Source: Takifugu bimaculatus
Taxonomy: Eukaryota > Chordata > Actinopteri > Tetraodontiformes > Tetraodontidae
Length of the DNA stretch: 64,000 bases
Assembly: GCA_004026145.2 (NCBI GenBank)
Contig: CP034991.1
Coordinates: 15,337,744 to 15,401,743 of the forward strand
Direction of reading: 5' to 3'
Part shown: positions 41,587 to 53,533 of the stretch, piece after piece
Layout of the letters: each line of letters begins with the position of its first letter
Numbering within the stretch: position 1 is the first letter of the stretch
Notes under the pieces: generated by a model
Seen by the model: the letters and a program-made list of their open reading frames with translations, nothing else
Database searches by the model: none
Told to the model about the DNA's origin: nothing
Program-made: the position numbers and the translations under genes

Positions 41587-44500
41587 ATGAATGAGGAAGA
41601 GTGCATGAGTTTTCTGGGAAGATTTGTGGAGGAATTCCCAGCTCCACTGGAAGAAGATGCAGCACTGCCTGTCAGTCCCCTTAGTTGTAAAGTCTCCCGA
41701 GAGGAGTTGCAAGGAGAGAGCCTCGAGATGGGCCTCAAGGTGCTGGCTACAAGGTACAAATGGGAGGCTGAAATCACATTCAATTCTTGTATTTTTAATG
41801 CAATGTTGGAGAAAAGGCCTTCCATAATAAGGACCAACATAGTAATGCATAAAGTTATGTGTTGAAATAACCATTCTGATTATAAAATTGAAAGTAGTGG
41901 AATGTGTACAAGTTAAAAGAATTTAAACAATTTCACATTATTACTTTTGCGAAAAAGTACTTATCTTTATTTTTCGTCATAGATCAACCATGTGTGTCTG
42001 TAAGTGATGGTGATGTGATAGATCCTTTTCTGAAACCAGAAACAAGTTTTTTCAGTAAGGTGTGCAATGAGAGGTAAAGAATCATGAAACAGGTGGGATC
42101 TAAAAAGGACTAATAAAATCTAATATTTGACTACACTACACTGCAGTGAATGGGCAGAGTGATCTGTTGCCATTGGAAACTTTTGCATATCTGGATGTTT
42201 CTCCTTGCATTAACTTTCATTGTGAATGACTTCTGTCAAGCTTCACAGTGATCAGACAAAATAGTTCTGTTTGCAGTTACCTTAAAAGAAAAATCATTGT
42301 TTTAGGTAATGAGCAGCTCTCCTTGTTAGGATGGAAAACATGTTTTTTTAGTTGTTCCTGTCAGGAAGTCTTCATATCCTGTTAGTAAAAACATCATTGT
42401 TCAACTTGCATCCTGTTTACAAAGCCCACTTTGCAATAGAAAGGTCATTTTGAAAGGAAAAGAAGTAATGACGATAATTTCATATTCCCTTGTTTTCTAG
42501 GATCCGTTGTCCCATTTACATTTTGCATATTTTATTGATGTGTGTAAAATTGTAAGTCTTAACACAGCTTTTATTTCTGTGGATTTTTATTGGTTCAGGG
42601 GTTCTCCAACAGTCCTTAGTGCCCTTCTCTGCCAGGTGGCCCTGTCACAGCTGCAGCAAGATGACCTTTCACCTTTCAACTGTCCTCAGGCAGCTGAGGT
42701 CAACCAGGGAGAGGAACAAGTAATCTGTAAGCATATCAATTATTATAGAATCTTTTCAAAAAGAATATCCGTAAGAAAACCTGAGCGTTGCATTACGTAG
42801 AATCACGTGGACACCTCAGCTCGACTTAAATGGGCCCAGACAAGTCTGAATGTAATTCGACTAACACACCCTGATAGCTTGGTTTTGAGTCAACTTAGGA
42901 GAGCATGTGGACAGCAAGCTTGCATGTGCGAGATTTCGCTTGGAATTTCACAGACCTTGAAGAGGAAGCTGATTTGTTTTGACACTCTGCTGTGTGGTAG
43001 CAATCAAATGAACCATATATATTGTATTTTGGAGTGGTGACTGCCGTGATGCTGATTCAAGAACGAATTTACAATCAAAAATTTTTCTGAGCACTTTACA
43101 GAATCCCAGGGCCTGACCCCCAGCAAACAACAGTAGCAAGGAAAAACTCCCCTTTAACAAGAAGAAATTTGAGCATAACTTGGCTCATATGGGGGGACCC
43201 TCTGGTTTATGGCCGGCTAGGTAGAGAGGGAGGAGAAGGGGGAGGACAGGTAGGGGAGAGAACACGTTGTTTAAATACATTAATTACAGTAAGCTGTCAG
43301 AAAAGAGACGAGCTGGTAAGTCAGTGCACAGCTAGGAGTTCGGCAATACCTGTAGATAGAAACGGGAGGGTTAGAGAAGCACAAAAAAGGTACACAAGTA
43401 AATGTGGTAATGACGTCATCACTGACCTAGAGGAGAGGCACAGCAAGGTGAGGCGGCCATAAACCATCAGGCTGACAGAAACCTGTCAGGTGATCATGTT
43501 TCTGTACCCCGGCAGCCTTGGCCGATGGCAAAATAAGTACAATGGTAACCCAAGAATTAGATGATTCTGTTGTCAAGATGATCATTGGTGTGATTATAAT
43601 AATGCCTGTAACTTATGTAACAGCAGTGTTTTAAGTATAATCTTATAAACCGAGAGGTCTCCTGTGCCTTGACATGGAGCTGGTTCCACAGCAGGGGGGT
43701 GATGGCTAAATGCTCAGCCTCCCACTCTACATTTAAAGATTCTGGCAACCACAAGAAAACCAGTAATCTGAGAGCAGAGCGGTTTATTGGGATATTAAGA
43801 TGCTTTTACCCCCTGTTAAAGAACAATTGATCTGGTCAAGAACAGAACTGCCAATCAGTAGTAAAACATGTTTCATTAAGCGTGGTGGGATTGGGTCTTG
43901 ATGAGACGTGGTAATCTTTGAATTAAAGGTGACACCTCAGAAAAATCTATCGAGTTAAATGATCTTAAGTGCCCATTAAAGACCCCGAATGATTCTACAA
44001 TCAATGCATTTGGTGATGGTGTAGCAGCTGTTTGGACAGCCTGTTTAGCTTTTTCTCCAACAATCAATTTAAGCCAACATTAATGGTAAGAAAATATACA
44101 TTTCCAAATTGCCAGTGTAATGACAATGTAGGCCTTCATTTTTTTTTGTTTATATTGTTTTTGGGTGACCTCACAGTACCATTTAAAAAAAAAAAAAATA
44201 ATAATAACATGATTGTGTTTGCTTATTTAAATAGTTGGTAACCATTTTATAAAAGCAATACATCACGCCCGGTTTATGTCTGCTTGGTGTCGGGCCTAAG
44301 AAACCCCCTGAGCTATGATGAGTGTAAACCACAGCCTATTGTGATGTATTGCCCAGTACTCCCCAGTGTGTTGTGTATTAGCCCTCATACTGTAGAATAG
44401 CTCTGTCCAAAAAAAATTACTTTGTTGAAACTAACTGTTGTATATAAGGCAGTAACTGGAGCAACCTGAAATCATGCAGTAATGTGCAAACCTCCATAAA

Positions 44501-47500
44501 TACAAATCCTTTCATGAGTTCTTGTTCCTGAAATTGGAAGCATCTTTAGTAATACTGAAAATAGAACCCCATAATAGCCTCTAATGTTAAGTTGTATCGT
44601 GCAATACGCTACACTGACTCTTTAATTTAAAAAAAATAAGGTTCCACTCTGTTTTCTTGTTTTTTATCATTATCGTCTTCTAGTGCTTGAGTCGGCAGCA
44701 GTCCAACATGTCTTCCTGAACAAGCTGATCAATACTGCCCTTATTTGGTATCAAAACCTCCCTAAAACCCCATCTGCCCCGTCTGTGTTCCTCCGCTGCT
44801 CCGTTCATGCCATCAAAAACAAGAGGAGGAAGATGGAGGACAAACACGTGGCCCTGGCTGAATTTAACCAGCTCTTTGGAATTCAGGTCTCAACATGTCT
44901 CTGCATGATTAACTGCTGTGTCTTTCGAAATAGTTGTTTAAGAAATGAGAATTAAGAAATAGTTGTTTACTCATTCCATCAGTTGCCTAGACAAATATAT
45001 ATACAGTATAGATAGATAGATAGATATACATACACATGCACGCACACATTTTAGACACGTTATTTTTTTTTGTGATGTGATTTGTGATTTTGGAAGGTAT
45101 TACTGGCTTAAGCCTAGTTTATGCTTCCCCATTTCCATACCTGCAAAATAATATATTTTTCCATGTTTGAAAGATTTTTTTGGAATTTATTCGGTCAAGT
45201 TTCCAAACATTAAGTCAGTAAGTTTAACAACGTTAGGTAAAGATGCGAAAAGTTGTGGTGCAAATGTAGAATGGAAGCACGGGCTTGCATACAGCCAAAT
45301 TATTGAACAGTTGAGGCCTGATAATGAGCAAATCACCAAACTATGGTAGTCATGATCAGTATCCCAGCCCAACTCCTGTAATTTGCCTGGGAAGATGTCC
45401 GTAAGATCAAGCCTCGGTGAAACAAGGAAACTTGCAAACACAATTCAATTGCAATTATTGTGCTTTAAATAATTAGCAGCATTAATTCTATATTATATTA
45501 ATTAGATATAGCGGTCATTGTTTTAATTTTGTGTGTGACTTGCACTCTGGCCTAGGATGAGCTACAGCGTGCCTACTACGCTGTGTTTGACGGTCATGGG
45601 GGAGCAGATGCTGCCATCTATGCTGCCACACACCTTCATGTTGCTTTAGGTCGCCAAGAGAGCCTGCAGAGTGATGCTGCTACAGCTTTAAAAACTGCCT
45701 TCAAGCACACAGATGATATGTTTAAGGTCAAAGCTAAGAGAGAGGTATGGAAGCAGCCGTAACACACAGCCTTCACTTTATACTGTATATACATGCACAC
45801 TCTTGCTGTAGGTGTGTGTTTGTGTGTTTGGCAGCATCTGCGTAGTGGCACTACAGGTGTTGCTGCCCTGATCTGTGGTCAGGAGCTCACTGTGGCCTGG
45901 CTGGGAGATTGTCAAGCAATACTGGTCAGAAAAGGACAGGTGGTAACCCTCATGGACCCCCATAAACCTGACAGAGAGGTAAGCATATTTCGCAAATGTA
46001 TCAAACTAGTGCAACAACCATTATTGTTATTGGCAGTATTAGTATCAGTATTTTATCTTTGATCAAACATATTCATTATTCACTGTGGAAAATTTAGAAC
46101 TTAAAACACTCTTGGTAGCAATGAATTCAACCCGACCAAGGCTTATACATGATCATTTTGCTGTTGCTTTTTGATAATCATGTTCATTAGCCAAATTGTA
46201 TCTTTAGTAATTTTATAACCTACGTGATGTAGTTCAGTGACTGTCAAAGGAGTTTCCACTTTACTTTGTACTCCAAGTAAATCAGCGGTAAAATGAAGGG
46301 GGTATTTTTAAGTTTCAGCTATTGCCACTTTCCAAAATATTCCATCTTTAGAGTCCAGTGGCTTCACACGATACAGGATGGGGAGCAACACGCTGTTTAA
46401 CAGCCTGTGTTTGGCAGTGCCGGATTTGGCTCTTATCAATTCTGAGACTTGGCCCACTGGAGACTGGGGAAGAGACTGTGTAACCTTTTGTCCTGTTTCA
46501 GTGGCGCCTTAGTCATTGTCAACAGGCACACCACCATTTCTGGAACTTAAAAGAATCTTTGCCATTATATAGTTTTTTTCCCCAACAGTCGTAGCATTTT
46601 TGTATTGATTCATTGTGACTGAAGTAGGGACGAAACCGGAACTTTTATCTGCTGATCGCTGGTGAAATCAGAAGTACGTGTAAATGGTTTTAAGGTGATT
46701 TTTATCCTAAAGCAGCTGTACTTTTGCTCTGTTTAGGATGAGAAGCAGAGAATTGAGGATCTGGGTGGCTGTGTCACCTTCATGGGATGCTGGCGTGTTA
46801 ATGGAACCTATGCTGTGTCCAGAGCTATAGGTAAATCAGTAGCAATCAACCACCACTAAACGCCTGTGCAGGTCATACACATACCTGTATACTCAATGAT
46901 ACCATATACTTCGAACAAAAAGTAAAATTTGTTGTCGCAATTTTGTTTTTATTTATTTGCTGCCCTCATTTTAGAGTCTTCTCACCTTGTTCTCAAAAAA
47001 ATCATCCCAGCATGATTAATGTGGGAAATAGGAAATATCTTTTTCCACTGGCATGGACATCCTATGGCACTTTGTGGTTGGCTGAGACAGTGAGGTTGTA
47101 CTAAAACACATCATGTAATACAAAGTTGTCCCAACCCAGTCCTCAAGGGCCTTAATTTAGCTGGGTTCTACAGTGGTCATGAAGAGAGAAGATATCCTTC
47201 CTTGGCAATAATTGCCACACGTTCCTTCCTGGACATTTCATTTTAAAACTAAATTGTTACATCTTTTGGATTGTACTCACACCTCAAATCTATAACACTT
47301 CGTACCACTCCATTACCACCAAGTCATCTTACCAACGTAGCAGGCGATTCTAACGTCTGCTGGTTTACAGTGATAATGCTAACTTAGTATTGGTACTGTT
47401 GCTATTACATTGAATTTCATGTTCTCTGTGAAGTGTACTGTAACAATAGCAATTTGTCATCATTACACACTTTCATAATTGTACAGCATGAATGGGACAT

Positions 47501-48061
47501 GACAAAGTTGGCCAAGTTGTTGCTGCTACAATAGATGACCTAAGTATATCTGGTTGTCAGGTAGCAGTGTGGGCGTGGCATTTGACATTTTGTATTGTTT
47601 TCAATCAAAACTTATTCCATTTTATTTTGTAACTGTCTGTTTACAGATTACATTAAATGGTACTGCTTCTTTCAGGTGACTTTGACCAGAAGCCTTATGT
47701 ATCGGGAGATGCAGACTGTTCGGTAACTCATCTGTATGGAGATGAGGACTACATCCTTCTCGCGTGTGATGGGTTCTTTGATTCTGTCAAACCTTCAGAG
47801 GTCCCAAATTTGGTCCTAGATGCACTTCAGCACCCCAATGACTCTACAGAAAATTGTTTATCAAAAGAGTTGGAGGATGATTACGGATCGAAAGTTGCTC
47901 AACACTTAGTATGTCATGCTAAGGCATCCGGCTCCACTGACAACATCACAGTTGTTCTGGTGTTCCTGCGCCCCCCAGAGCAGCTGCTGGTTAAAATAAA
48001 TGCTGCGGGAATGGTGTGTGAGAAGCAGAGCTCCAGATCCCAAGATGAACTGCAACAGTGA
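41587..48061 (+). CDS. ppm1f: protein phosphatase 1F (Ca2+/calmodulin kinase phosphatase, POPX2)
   Basis: Seven coding exons: 41587-41753, 42599-42726, 44684-44886, 45556-45744, 45835-45978, 46737-46830, 47676-48061. All have GT-AG borders and matching phases, summing to 1311 bases, about 436 residues (human PPM1F has 454). The protein is a Mg2+/Mn2+-dependent PP2C-type Ser/Thr phosphatase that in mammals removes phosphate from CaM kinases and PAK. Motifs in order: RRKMEDKHV, YYAVFDGHGGADAA (metal-binding DGHGG), SGTTGVAALI, AWLGDCQAI, WRVNGTYAVSRAIGDFDQKP, ILLACDGFFDSV and GSTDNITVVLVFL. All metal-binding aspartates are present. The N-terminal region (FVEEFPAPLEEDAALPVSP) matches the PPM1F rather than the PPM1A/B branch. 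Confidence 0.95.
43068..44062 (-). mobile_element. old L2 fragment in ppm1f intron
   Basis: In the intron between coding exons 2 and 3. From the plus-strand left it shows the L2 tail and 3' UTR motifs (complement of CTGTTAAAGGGGAGTTTTTC near 43139), then C-terminal reverse transcriptase sequence (complement of CTGGTTTTCTTGTGGTTGCC near 43750), and after an internal deletion more upstream sequence to 44062. It is more diverged than the other L2 copies and antisense to the gene. Confidence 0.75.
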
Positions 48062-48573
48062 AGAAGTCACCTCACCCAGAGACCGCTGTGCCAAGCTCCT
48101 AAATTATTTGTGGTGTTGTTCTCAGGTGTTGTCAAGTAATGCCACATGTATACAGCTGCGTGTGCACTTTCTAGAAAAAAGGCATTCATTTGGTGAGGTC
48201 GGTTTTCAAGCAAGATCTGAATAACTCGAGACCAGATTGAACTGCTACAGTTCCAGATCTGTAGTCTGTTTGGGACTGAACTGAGCATTTATTAACTGAT
48301 GATTGCTTAAAGAGGGCAGTGCACAAAGTGTGTTGATGTTGGCAACAGCAGTGCGTGCAGTATTCTTCACTCTTTTGCTTTAAATTAAGCTTAAAAAAAG
48401 TTTTAGCATTTCTCCTTTATCTCTGATTTAATTTGATCTGTTTTTCTATAAAAGTTTTTTTTACAGAAATGTATTTAACAAATTTTCAAACTTCTGTTTT
48501 GCACATAAATGTCTGGCATTTAGTCTACATCTATTTTGTTTGTTGTTGCATTGACTTTTGCCCTGAGTAGACA

Positions 48574-48579
48574 AATAAA
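48574..48579 (+). terminator. ppm1f: ppm1f poly(A) signal
   Basis: AATAAA in GACAAATAAAGTTTC, about 510 bases after the stop codon. Confidence 0.6.
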
Positions 48580-48599
48580 GTTTCTTTAAATTTAAATTG

Positions 48600-49454
48600 T
48601 GTACGAAATTTGAATCATATTAGCACCACATTGAAGTTTTAAATTACTATAAGGAGGGATGCAATGGTTTTCAGTACAATTTTGTATCATTTGGTATGTT
48701 TTGCCAAATGCATTGTGACTTTTTTTCCCTTTTTCCCTCATTATTACAGTATTTTCCATATATTTGCTTCAAACCAAGCAGTCTGATGACTGGTCTAATG
48801 TGATTACCTCAGTTTTATCTGACTTAAAGTGGAGTAAGCTCGTCATCCTTTGAGACAAGCCAGTTTCTGGAGCTGAACAGGTTTGTCTGGCTCCATTCAT
48901 ATATATAATTGGCTATCATGTTGTTATTTACAAGTTGGGATTTCTCACAGATAATGGTCATTCAGCGGGGTTTTTCTATTTTTTATTCATAAAAAGGTAA
49001 TAAAGAAATCGTAAATAAGCGTCATAGATATTAACAGCTGAAGAGCTTCACTCTTTAAACCTTTCTGAAAACAGATGGTTCACAAATTACTGCTCCATAA
49101 ATAGAGTAAATGTGCCATTTGTCTTGAAATATTCAACAAAATCAGCTCATAAATTGCTATAACCTAAAAATACGATCTTCATATTGATTGCACTTGAGTT
49201 ACGCTGGGCAAGATGTGGCTAAGTCAGTGGTCTGGTATCAGGTTGGTAGCTGGATCAATGAGATGGTGTATGCTTCTCTCTCTATTTTAAAGAATTAGGA
49301 TTTTGATAAAAACATTTTTTCACCATTTCTTTATCACTGTGTGTGTGTGTGTGCGCGCGCGTGTGGTGTTACTGCCCCCTACAGGATCCCCTCACCAGGA
49401 GGAATGACAAACCCTCATCCGTACCTAAACAATGGCTGATTATCTCCGATCTAT
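48600..49454. other. no gene seen; short GT/GC repeat
   Basis: The 3' flank of ppm1f has no recognisable exon. A (GT)n run passing into GCGCGCGC lies at about 49338-49364. Confidence 0.5.
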
Positions 49455-49842
49455 GGGCCAGATTCACGAAACGTTCTTACGAACAAATTTGTTCTTAAGT
49501 CCTACTTACGAACATTTTACGAAGATTGTGGCATTCACCAATTTCTTCTTATCCTGGATTTATGCGTAGGTAAGAACAAATCCTACGAACACTCAGGAGT
49601 ACTCTTACGCACATTTCTGTGCCGACATGTTGGCATGGTTGTGTTTTCTTCTCTTGTGGAGTTCAATAAAATTCAATATTACAATGATAATTATGTCATA
49701 TTTATTTATTTCCTATTTTTGGTGATTCACGGAGAATTTTAAAATTACATAAATGTGCCAATGACTTAACTTTAATCAACCAAATTGGAAACCATGCCAA
49801 AACTGTCTTTTTATTTGATTTTATCTTGATTTATTTTATTAG

Positions 49843-50099
49843 GAGATCGAGGATATGCCCTGGCTCCCTGGTTGTTGACACCACTGACCAACCCTCAGAC
49901 TCCACAGGAAATTTTATTCAATCAGATGCATGCGCGCAGTCGCTCCACCATTGAACGCACCATCGGCATTTTAAAGGGGCGCTGGATGTGTTTGGACACA
50001 GAGCCACAACCCCGTGAGGATGTGCGTCCTGACGCAATGATGGGGCCAGACTGCAGGCACGCGGTTCACGTTCGAGCGCGATTAATTGCCCGTTTGTGA
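49843..50099 (+). pseudogene. Harbinger transposase last exon
   Basis: After a good acceptor (TTTTATTAG) the frame reads GDRGYALAPWLLTPLTNP, then RSRSTIERTIGILKGRWMCL, then a stop at 50097-50099. In PIF/Harbinger transposases the Asp in GDxGY and the Glu in ERT are the second and third catalytic residues. Here 35 residues lie between them, the family spacing. The exon is open, but earlier exons with the first Asp are absent, so this copy cannot make an enzyme by itself. Confidence 0.7.
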
Positions 50100-50227
50100 A
50101 TAAAATGCATTATTGTCACAATCCGAGCACAGCTTTTACACGTTTTTTTTTTTTTTTTTTACATTCTCGTTGATTTCTTTAAGCGTGTTGGCTATAGTCA
50201 TCAGGGTTGAGGCAATTTTATCAAGCG

Positions 50228-50649
50228 TGTTAGCCATCCTTTCTTGATTGTTCAACACGGCGTCAGAAATCAGGCGTGGAGAGGCAAGCTTTGGGCATTT
50301 GGCTGCTTTTTGCTCTGTCTACAGCAGGGGTGGGGAACCCCCGGCCTCCGGGCCGTATACGGCCTACGAGACCATTTCTACCGGCCCGCAACGCAATAAG
50401 ATTTTTATATTTTATATGTGCACTTATATAGTGGGACCGTTCGCTAAACTCCGCGAGCTGCGAGTAGCAGCGGTAGTGTATTTTTGCCTTTCGTATCCTG
50501 AAATTTCTTTCGTAACGAGGAAATATTTTCCCGTTTTCTGAGATAAAACAGATGTTAGCCATCCTTTCTTAATTGTTCAACACGGCGTCAGAAATCAGGC
50601 GTGGAGAGGCAAGCTTTGGGCATTTTGCTGCTTTTTGCTCTGTCTACAG
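50228..50649. repeat. 97-bp direct repeats around a hAT end
   Basis: Bases 50228-50324 and 50553-50649 are nearly identical (TGTTAGCCATCCTTTCTT... to ...CTGTCTACAG). Copy 1 of Harbinger has this segment once (about 24928-25017). Between them lie 228 bases of hAT sequence. Confidence 0.9.
50325..50552 (-). mobile_element. hAT terminal fragment
   Basis: It starts CAGGGGTGGGGAACCCCCGG and matches the complement of 63450-63223, the right end of the hAT element at 62284-63450, through to the TCTGAGATAAAACAGA motif. Only one terminal repeat is present, so it is a broken end and not a complete element. Confidence 0.85.
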
Positions 50650-50894
50650 GGTCCTGCTGCAGTTCCTTTTATGGGCATTAGTGGGCGGTGACTTATGCTA
50701 ATTGTATGTTAATTAGACTCACCTGGCACGCGCTTTCAACTTACGAACAGATGGCATTCATCAATCTAAGAACACAGCTGCGAACAATTCTGGGGCTTAC
50801 TAACGCGTTGATGAATCCGACGTAGGGTTTTCTTAAGAACAACTTAAGAAAGAATCTAAGAAGATTCTTCAGAACATATTGGTGAATCCGGCCC

Positions 50895-51900
50895 AATGTT
50901 CTCTAAGGGAAGCATGTACAAGGTGAAGAGGATTGGTCCAAGTACAGAACCTTGAGGAACTCCATGGCTAACCCTACTGTATGAGGAGGGAACACCATGG
51001 ACATGAGCAAACTGGTATCTATCAGATAAATATGATGTAAACCGGTCTCGTGCTGTCCCTTTAATCCCAATCACATGTTCCAGTCTATGTAACAGGATGC
51101 TGTGATCAACCCTATCAAAAGCAGCACTGAGGTCCAGCAGAACCAGCATAGAGACCAGTCCATGATCTGAAGCTATGAGAAGATCATTAGTAACTTTAAG
51201 AAGTGCTGTTTCTGTGCTGTGATGAGCTCTAACACCTGACTGAAACATCTCAAACAGGCTGTTCCTCTGCAGGTGCTCCAGTAACTGAGTCACCACCACC
51301 TTCTCAAGAACTTTAGAGATAAAAGGAAGGTTGGATATCGGCCTATAATTTGCTAATACATCAGGATCTAGTGATGTTTTTTTAAGCAACGGCTTAATCA
51401 CTGCCACTTTGTAGGAACGGGGTACATAACCTGTCACTAAAGAACCATTGATCTGGTCCAGGATAGAACTGCCTATCATTGGTAAAACATCCTTCAACAG
51501 GTGTGTTGGGATGGGATCTAAAAGACACGTGGTGGTCTTGGATTTCTGAATTAGCGATGATGCCTCAGAAAAATATATAGGGCTGAAGGAGTTTAAGGGC
51601 TCGTTGGAGAATCTGTATGTTCCCACAGTCAGCACATCTGGTGATGGTCCAGTTGTTGGGATGGCCTGGTTAGCTTTTTCTCTGATGGCTAGAACTTTAT
51701 CAGTGAAGAAGCTCATGAAGTCTTCACCACTAAGGGAAGAAGGGATACCTGGATCTAAAACACTTTGACTCTTGGTTAATTTGGCCACAGTGCTGAAAAG
51801 AAACCTAGGGTTGTTCTTATTTTCCTCAATTAAAGAAGAAAAATAAGCTGTTCTAGCCTTGCGAAGGGCCTTTTTGTAAACTAATAGACAGTCTTTCCAG
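50895..51900 (-). pseudogene. L2 reverse transcriptase, N-terminal and palm part
   Basis: One long open frame reads KDCLLVYKKALRKARTAYFS, DPIPTHLLKDVLPMIGSSIL, ANYRPISNLPFISKVLEK, LVLLDLSAAFDRVDHSILL (first catalytic Asp) and VPQGSVLGPILFTLY. It is better preserved than the copy at 35668. The YADD box is beyond the truncation at 50895. It joins the upstream part (QKVRRLERKWHSCKIDSYHV near 52560-52500) once the solo LTR is ignored. Confidence 0.8.
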
Positions 51901-52495
51901 TGTTGGATCGCAATACCTTTCAAGTGTAGCTGCCGATCCGCGTGTTCTTTGAATGAAGACTTCGAGAAGAAAAGTACCAATTTCAAAATGTATTTGACAA
52001 TAGAACCAATTCCAGACACAAATATTACAGAGCTCTGGGCCAGTTCATAACCCTAGCAACAACAGAGTCAATTGTCAGGGCATGAAGTCTGACAACCTAA
52101 CTATCCCTTGGCCCAGTCTTTTATAGAAACACACATGCAAATTCTCAATGTTCATGCAATCCAATCCAGTTCCTCTGCTGGGATGACCTCGTCCTCTTCT
52201 TCCAGTCTCCTTTGGTGTTGATACAGTCCTTCTTCTCCATTATCTTCCCCGGTGGCCAGATCAAAGTTCCCATTCTTTATGCAAATAAGATCACCAACCC
52301 CACCATGATGTCCCATTTATGATGGGTGTTTAACACCCCCTGCCTGACTGGCTCCTGAGATTACAATGGAACAACAACAACAACAATCCTGTGAAAGGAA
52401 TGTCTCTGATCTTTGTTACATCTGCTAATGACTTCTAAGAGAAGACAGGAACATATGGTAAAACACATACAACAAGATAAAGACAATTCTCATCA
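51901..52495 (-). repeat. antisense solo LTR, related subfamily
   Basis: On the plus strand it begins TGTTGGATCGCAATACC, the complement of the family end GGTATTGCAATCCAACA, and ends ATTCTCATCA. It is related to, but clearly different from, the retrovirus LTR at 25734 (own internal indels; a different TATA region). The possible target duplication is poor (CCAG against ATAG). It lies inside the L2 reverse transcriptase. Confidence 0.75.
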
Positions 52496-52751
52496 ATAGG
52501 CTACATGATAGCTGTCTATTTTACAAGAATGCCACTTCCTTTCCAGTCTTCGCACTTTCTGATTGAGGGTCCTGATATGTGAATTATACCAGGGGGCACA
52601 CCTCCTCTGATTTACTATTTTCTTTTTCAGGGGGGCAACAGAATCAAGCGTGATTCGCAGTGAGGTTGCTGCACCTTCAGCAATAGAGTCAACCTCAGCA
52701 GGGCTAAGATTATAATGATTGATCCCTGGGGAAACACACAGTGGTCCTGGG

Positions 52752-53533
52752 CGTAACAACCCCCCGCCTGCACCAGTGAACATCCTGGGAACGGATGTTG
52801 ACGTGGTGGAGTCGTACAAGTACCTGGGTGTTCACCTAAACAATAACCTGGACTGGACACATAACACAGACGCCCTTGTCAAGAAGGGCAATAGCAGACT
52901 GTTCCTGCTCAGGAGGCTGAGGTCTTTTGGAGTGCAGGGACCCCTCCTGAGGACTTTCTATGACTCTGTGGTGGGATCAGCCATCTTCTACGGGATAGTC
53001 TGCTGGTCCAGTAGCATCACGGACAGGGACAGGAAGAGGATGGACAGACTGGTAAGGAGGGCCAGCTCTGTCCTGGGATGTCCCCTGGACTCGGTGGAGG
53101 TGGTGGGAAACGGAAGGATGATGGTTAAGCTGTCATCCATGTTGAAGAACACGTCCCACCCCCTACAGGACACCCTGACAGCACTGGGCAGCTCCTTCAG
53201 TGAGCGGCTGCTCCACCCTCGCTGTGTGAAGGAGAGGTATCGCAGATCTTTCCTGCCGGCTGCTGTCAGACTGCACAATAAACATAACACCCGCTAACAC
53301 AATCTGAATATTATATATTCTGATATGTATATTGTATTCACCCTCTGTACTATGTACAGGTACACAGAGGCCGAGTATCCATTTATCTGGATTATTGTAA
53401 ATATACATCCTCTTTGTATATTCCAAATCCTGTTCTATTTGATTTTATCTTATTTTTCTCTGAGTGCTCTTGCTGCTGTTGTTGCACTGTAAATTTCCCC
53501 GTGTGGGACAATAAAGGATCTGAATCTGAATCT
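52752..53533 (+). mobile_element. Rex1 LINE 3' part, inserted in L2
   Basis: A 5'-truncated Rex1 lies in the opposite orientation to the surrounding L2. It encodes the C-terminus in one frame (VNILGTDVDVVESYKYLGVH, LFLLRRLRSFGV, FYDSVVGSAIFYGIVCWSSS, SFLPAAVRLHN) to a stop at 53297. The 3' UTR ends GGGACAATAAAGGATCTGAA with repeats of TGAATC. The L2 sequence on both sides joins as TGGTCCTGGG...AGCACAGGGATCAC with a few bases lost, and no duplication is seen. Confidence 0.85.

Larger units (their letters stand above)
49455..50894 (+). mobile_element. Harbinger-type DNA transposon, copy 2
   Basis: The ends GGGCCAGATTCACGAA and (complement) TTGGTGAATCCGGCCC match copy 1, as does almost all of the interior. 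Flanks are TAT on the left and AAT on the right, so the 3-base duplication is imperfect. It differs from copy 1 by an inserted hAT end with a 97-bp direct duplication at 50228-50649. The right flank is an L2 whose 3' part is missing on the left side, so DNA was lost at the left border. Confidence 0.8.
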
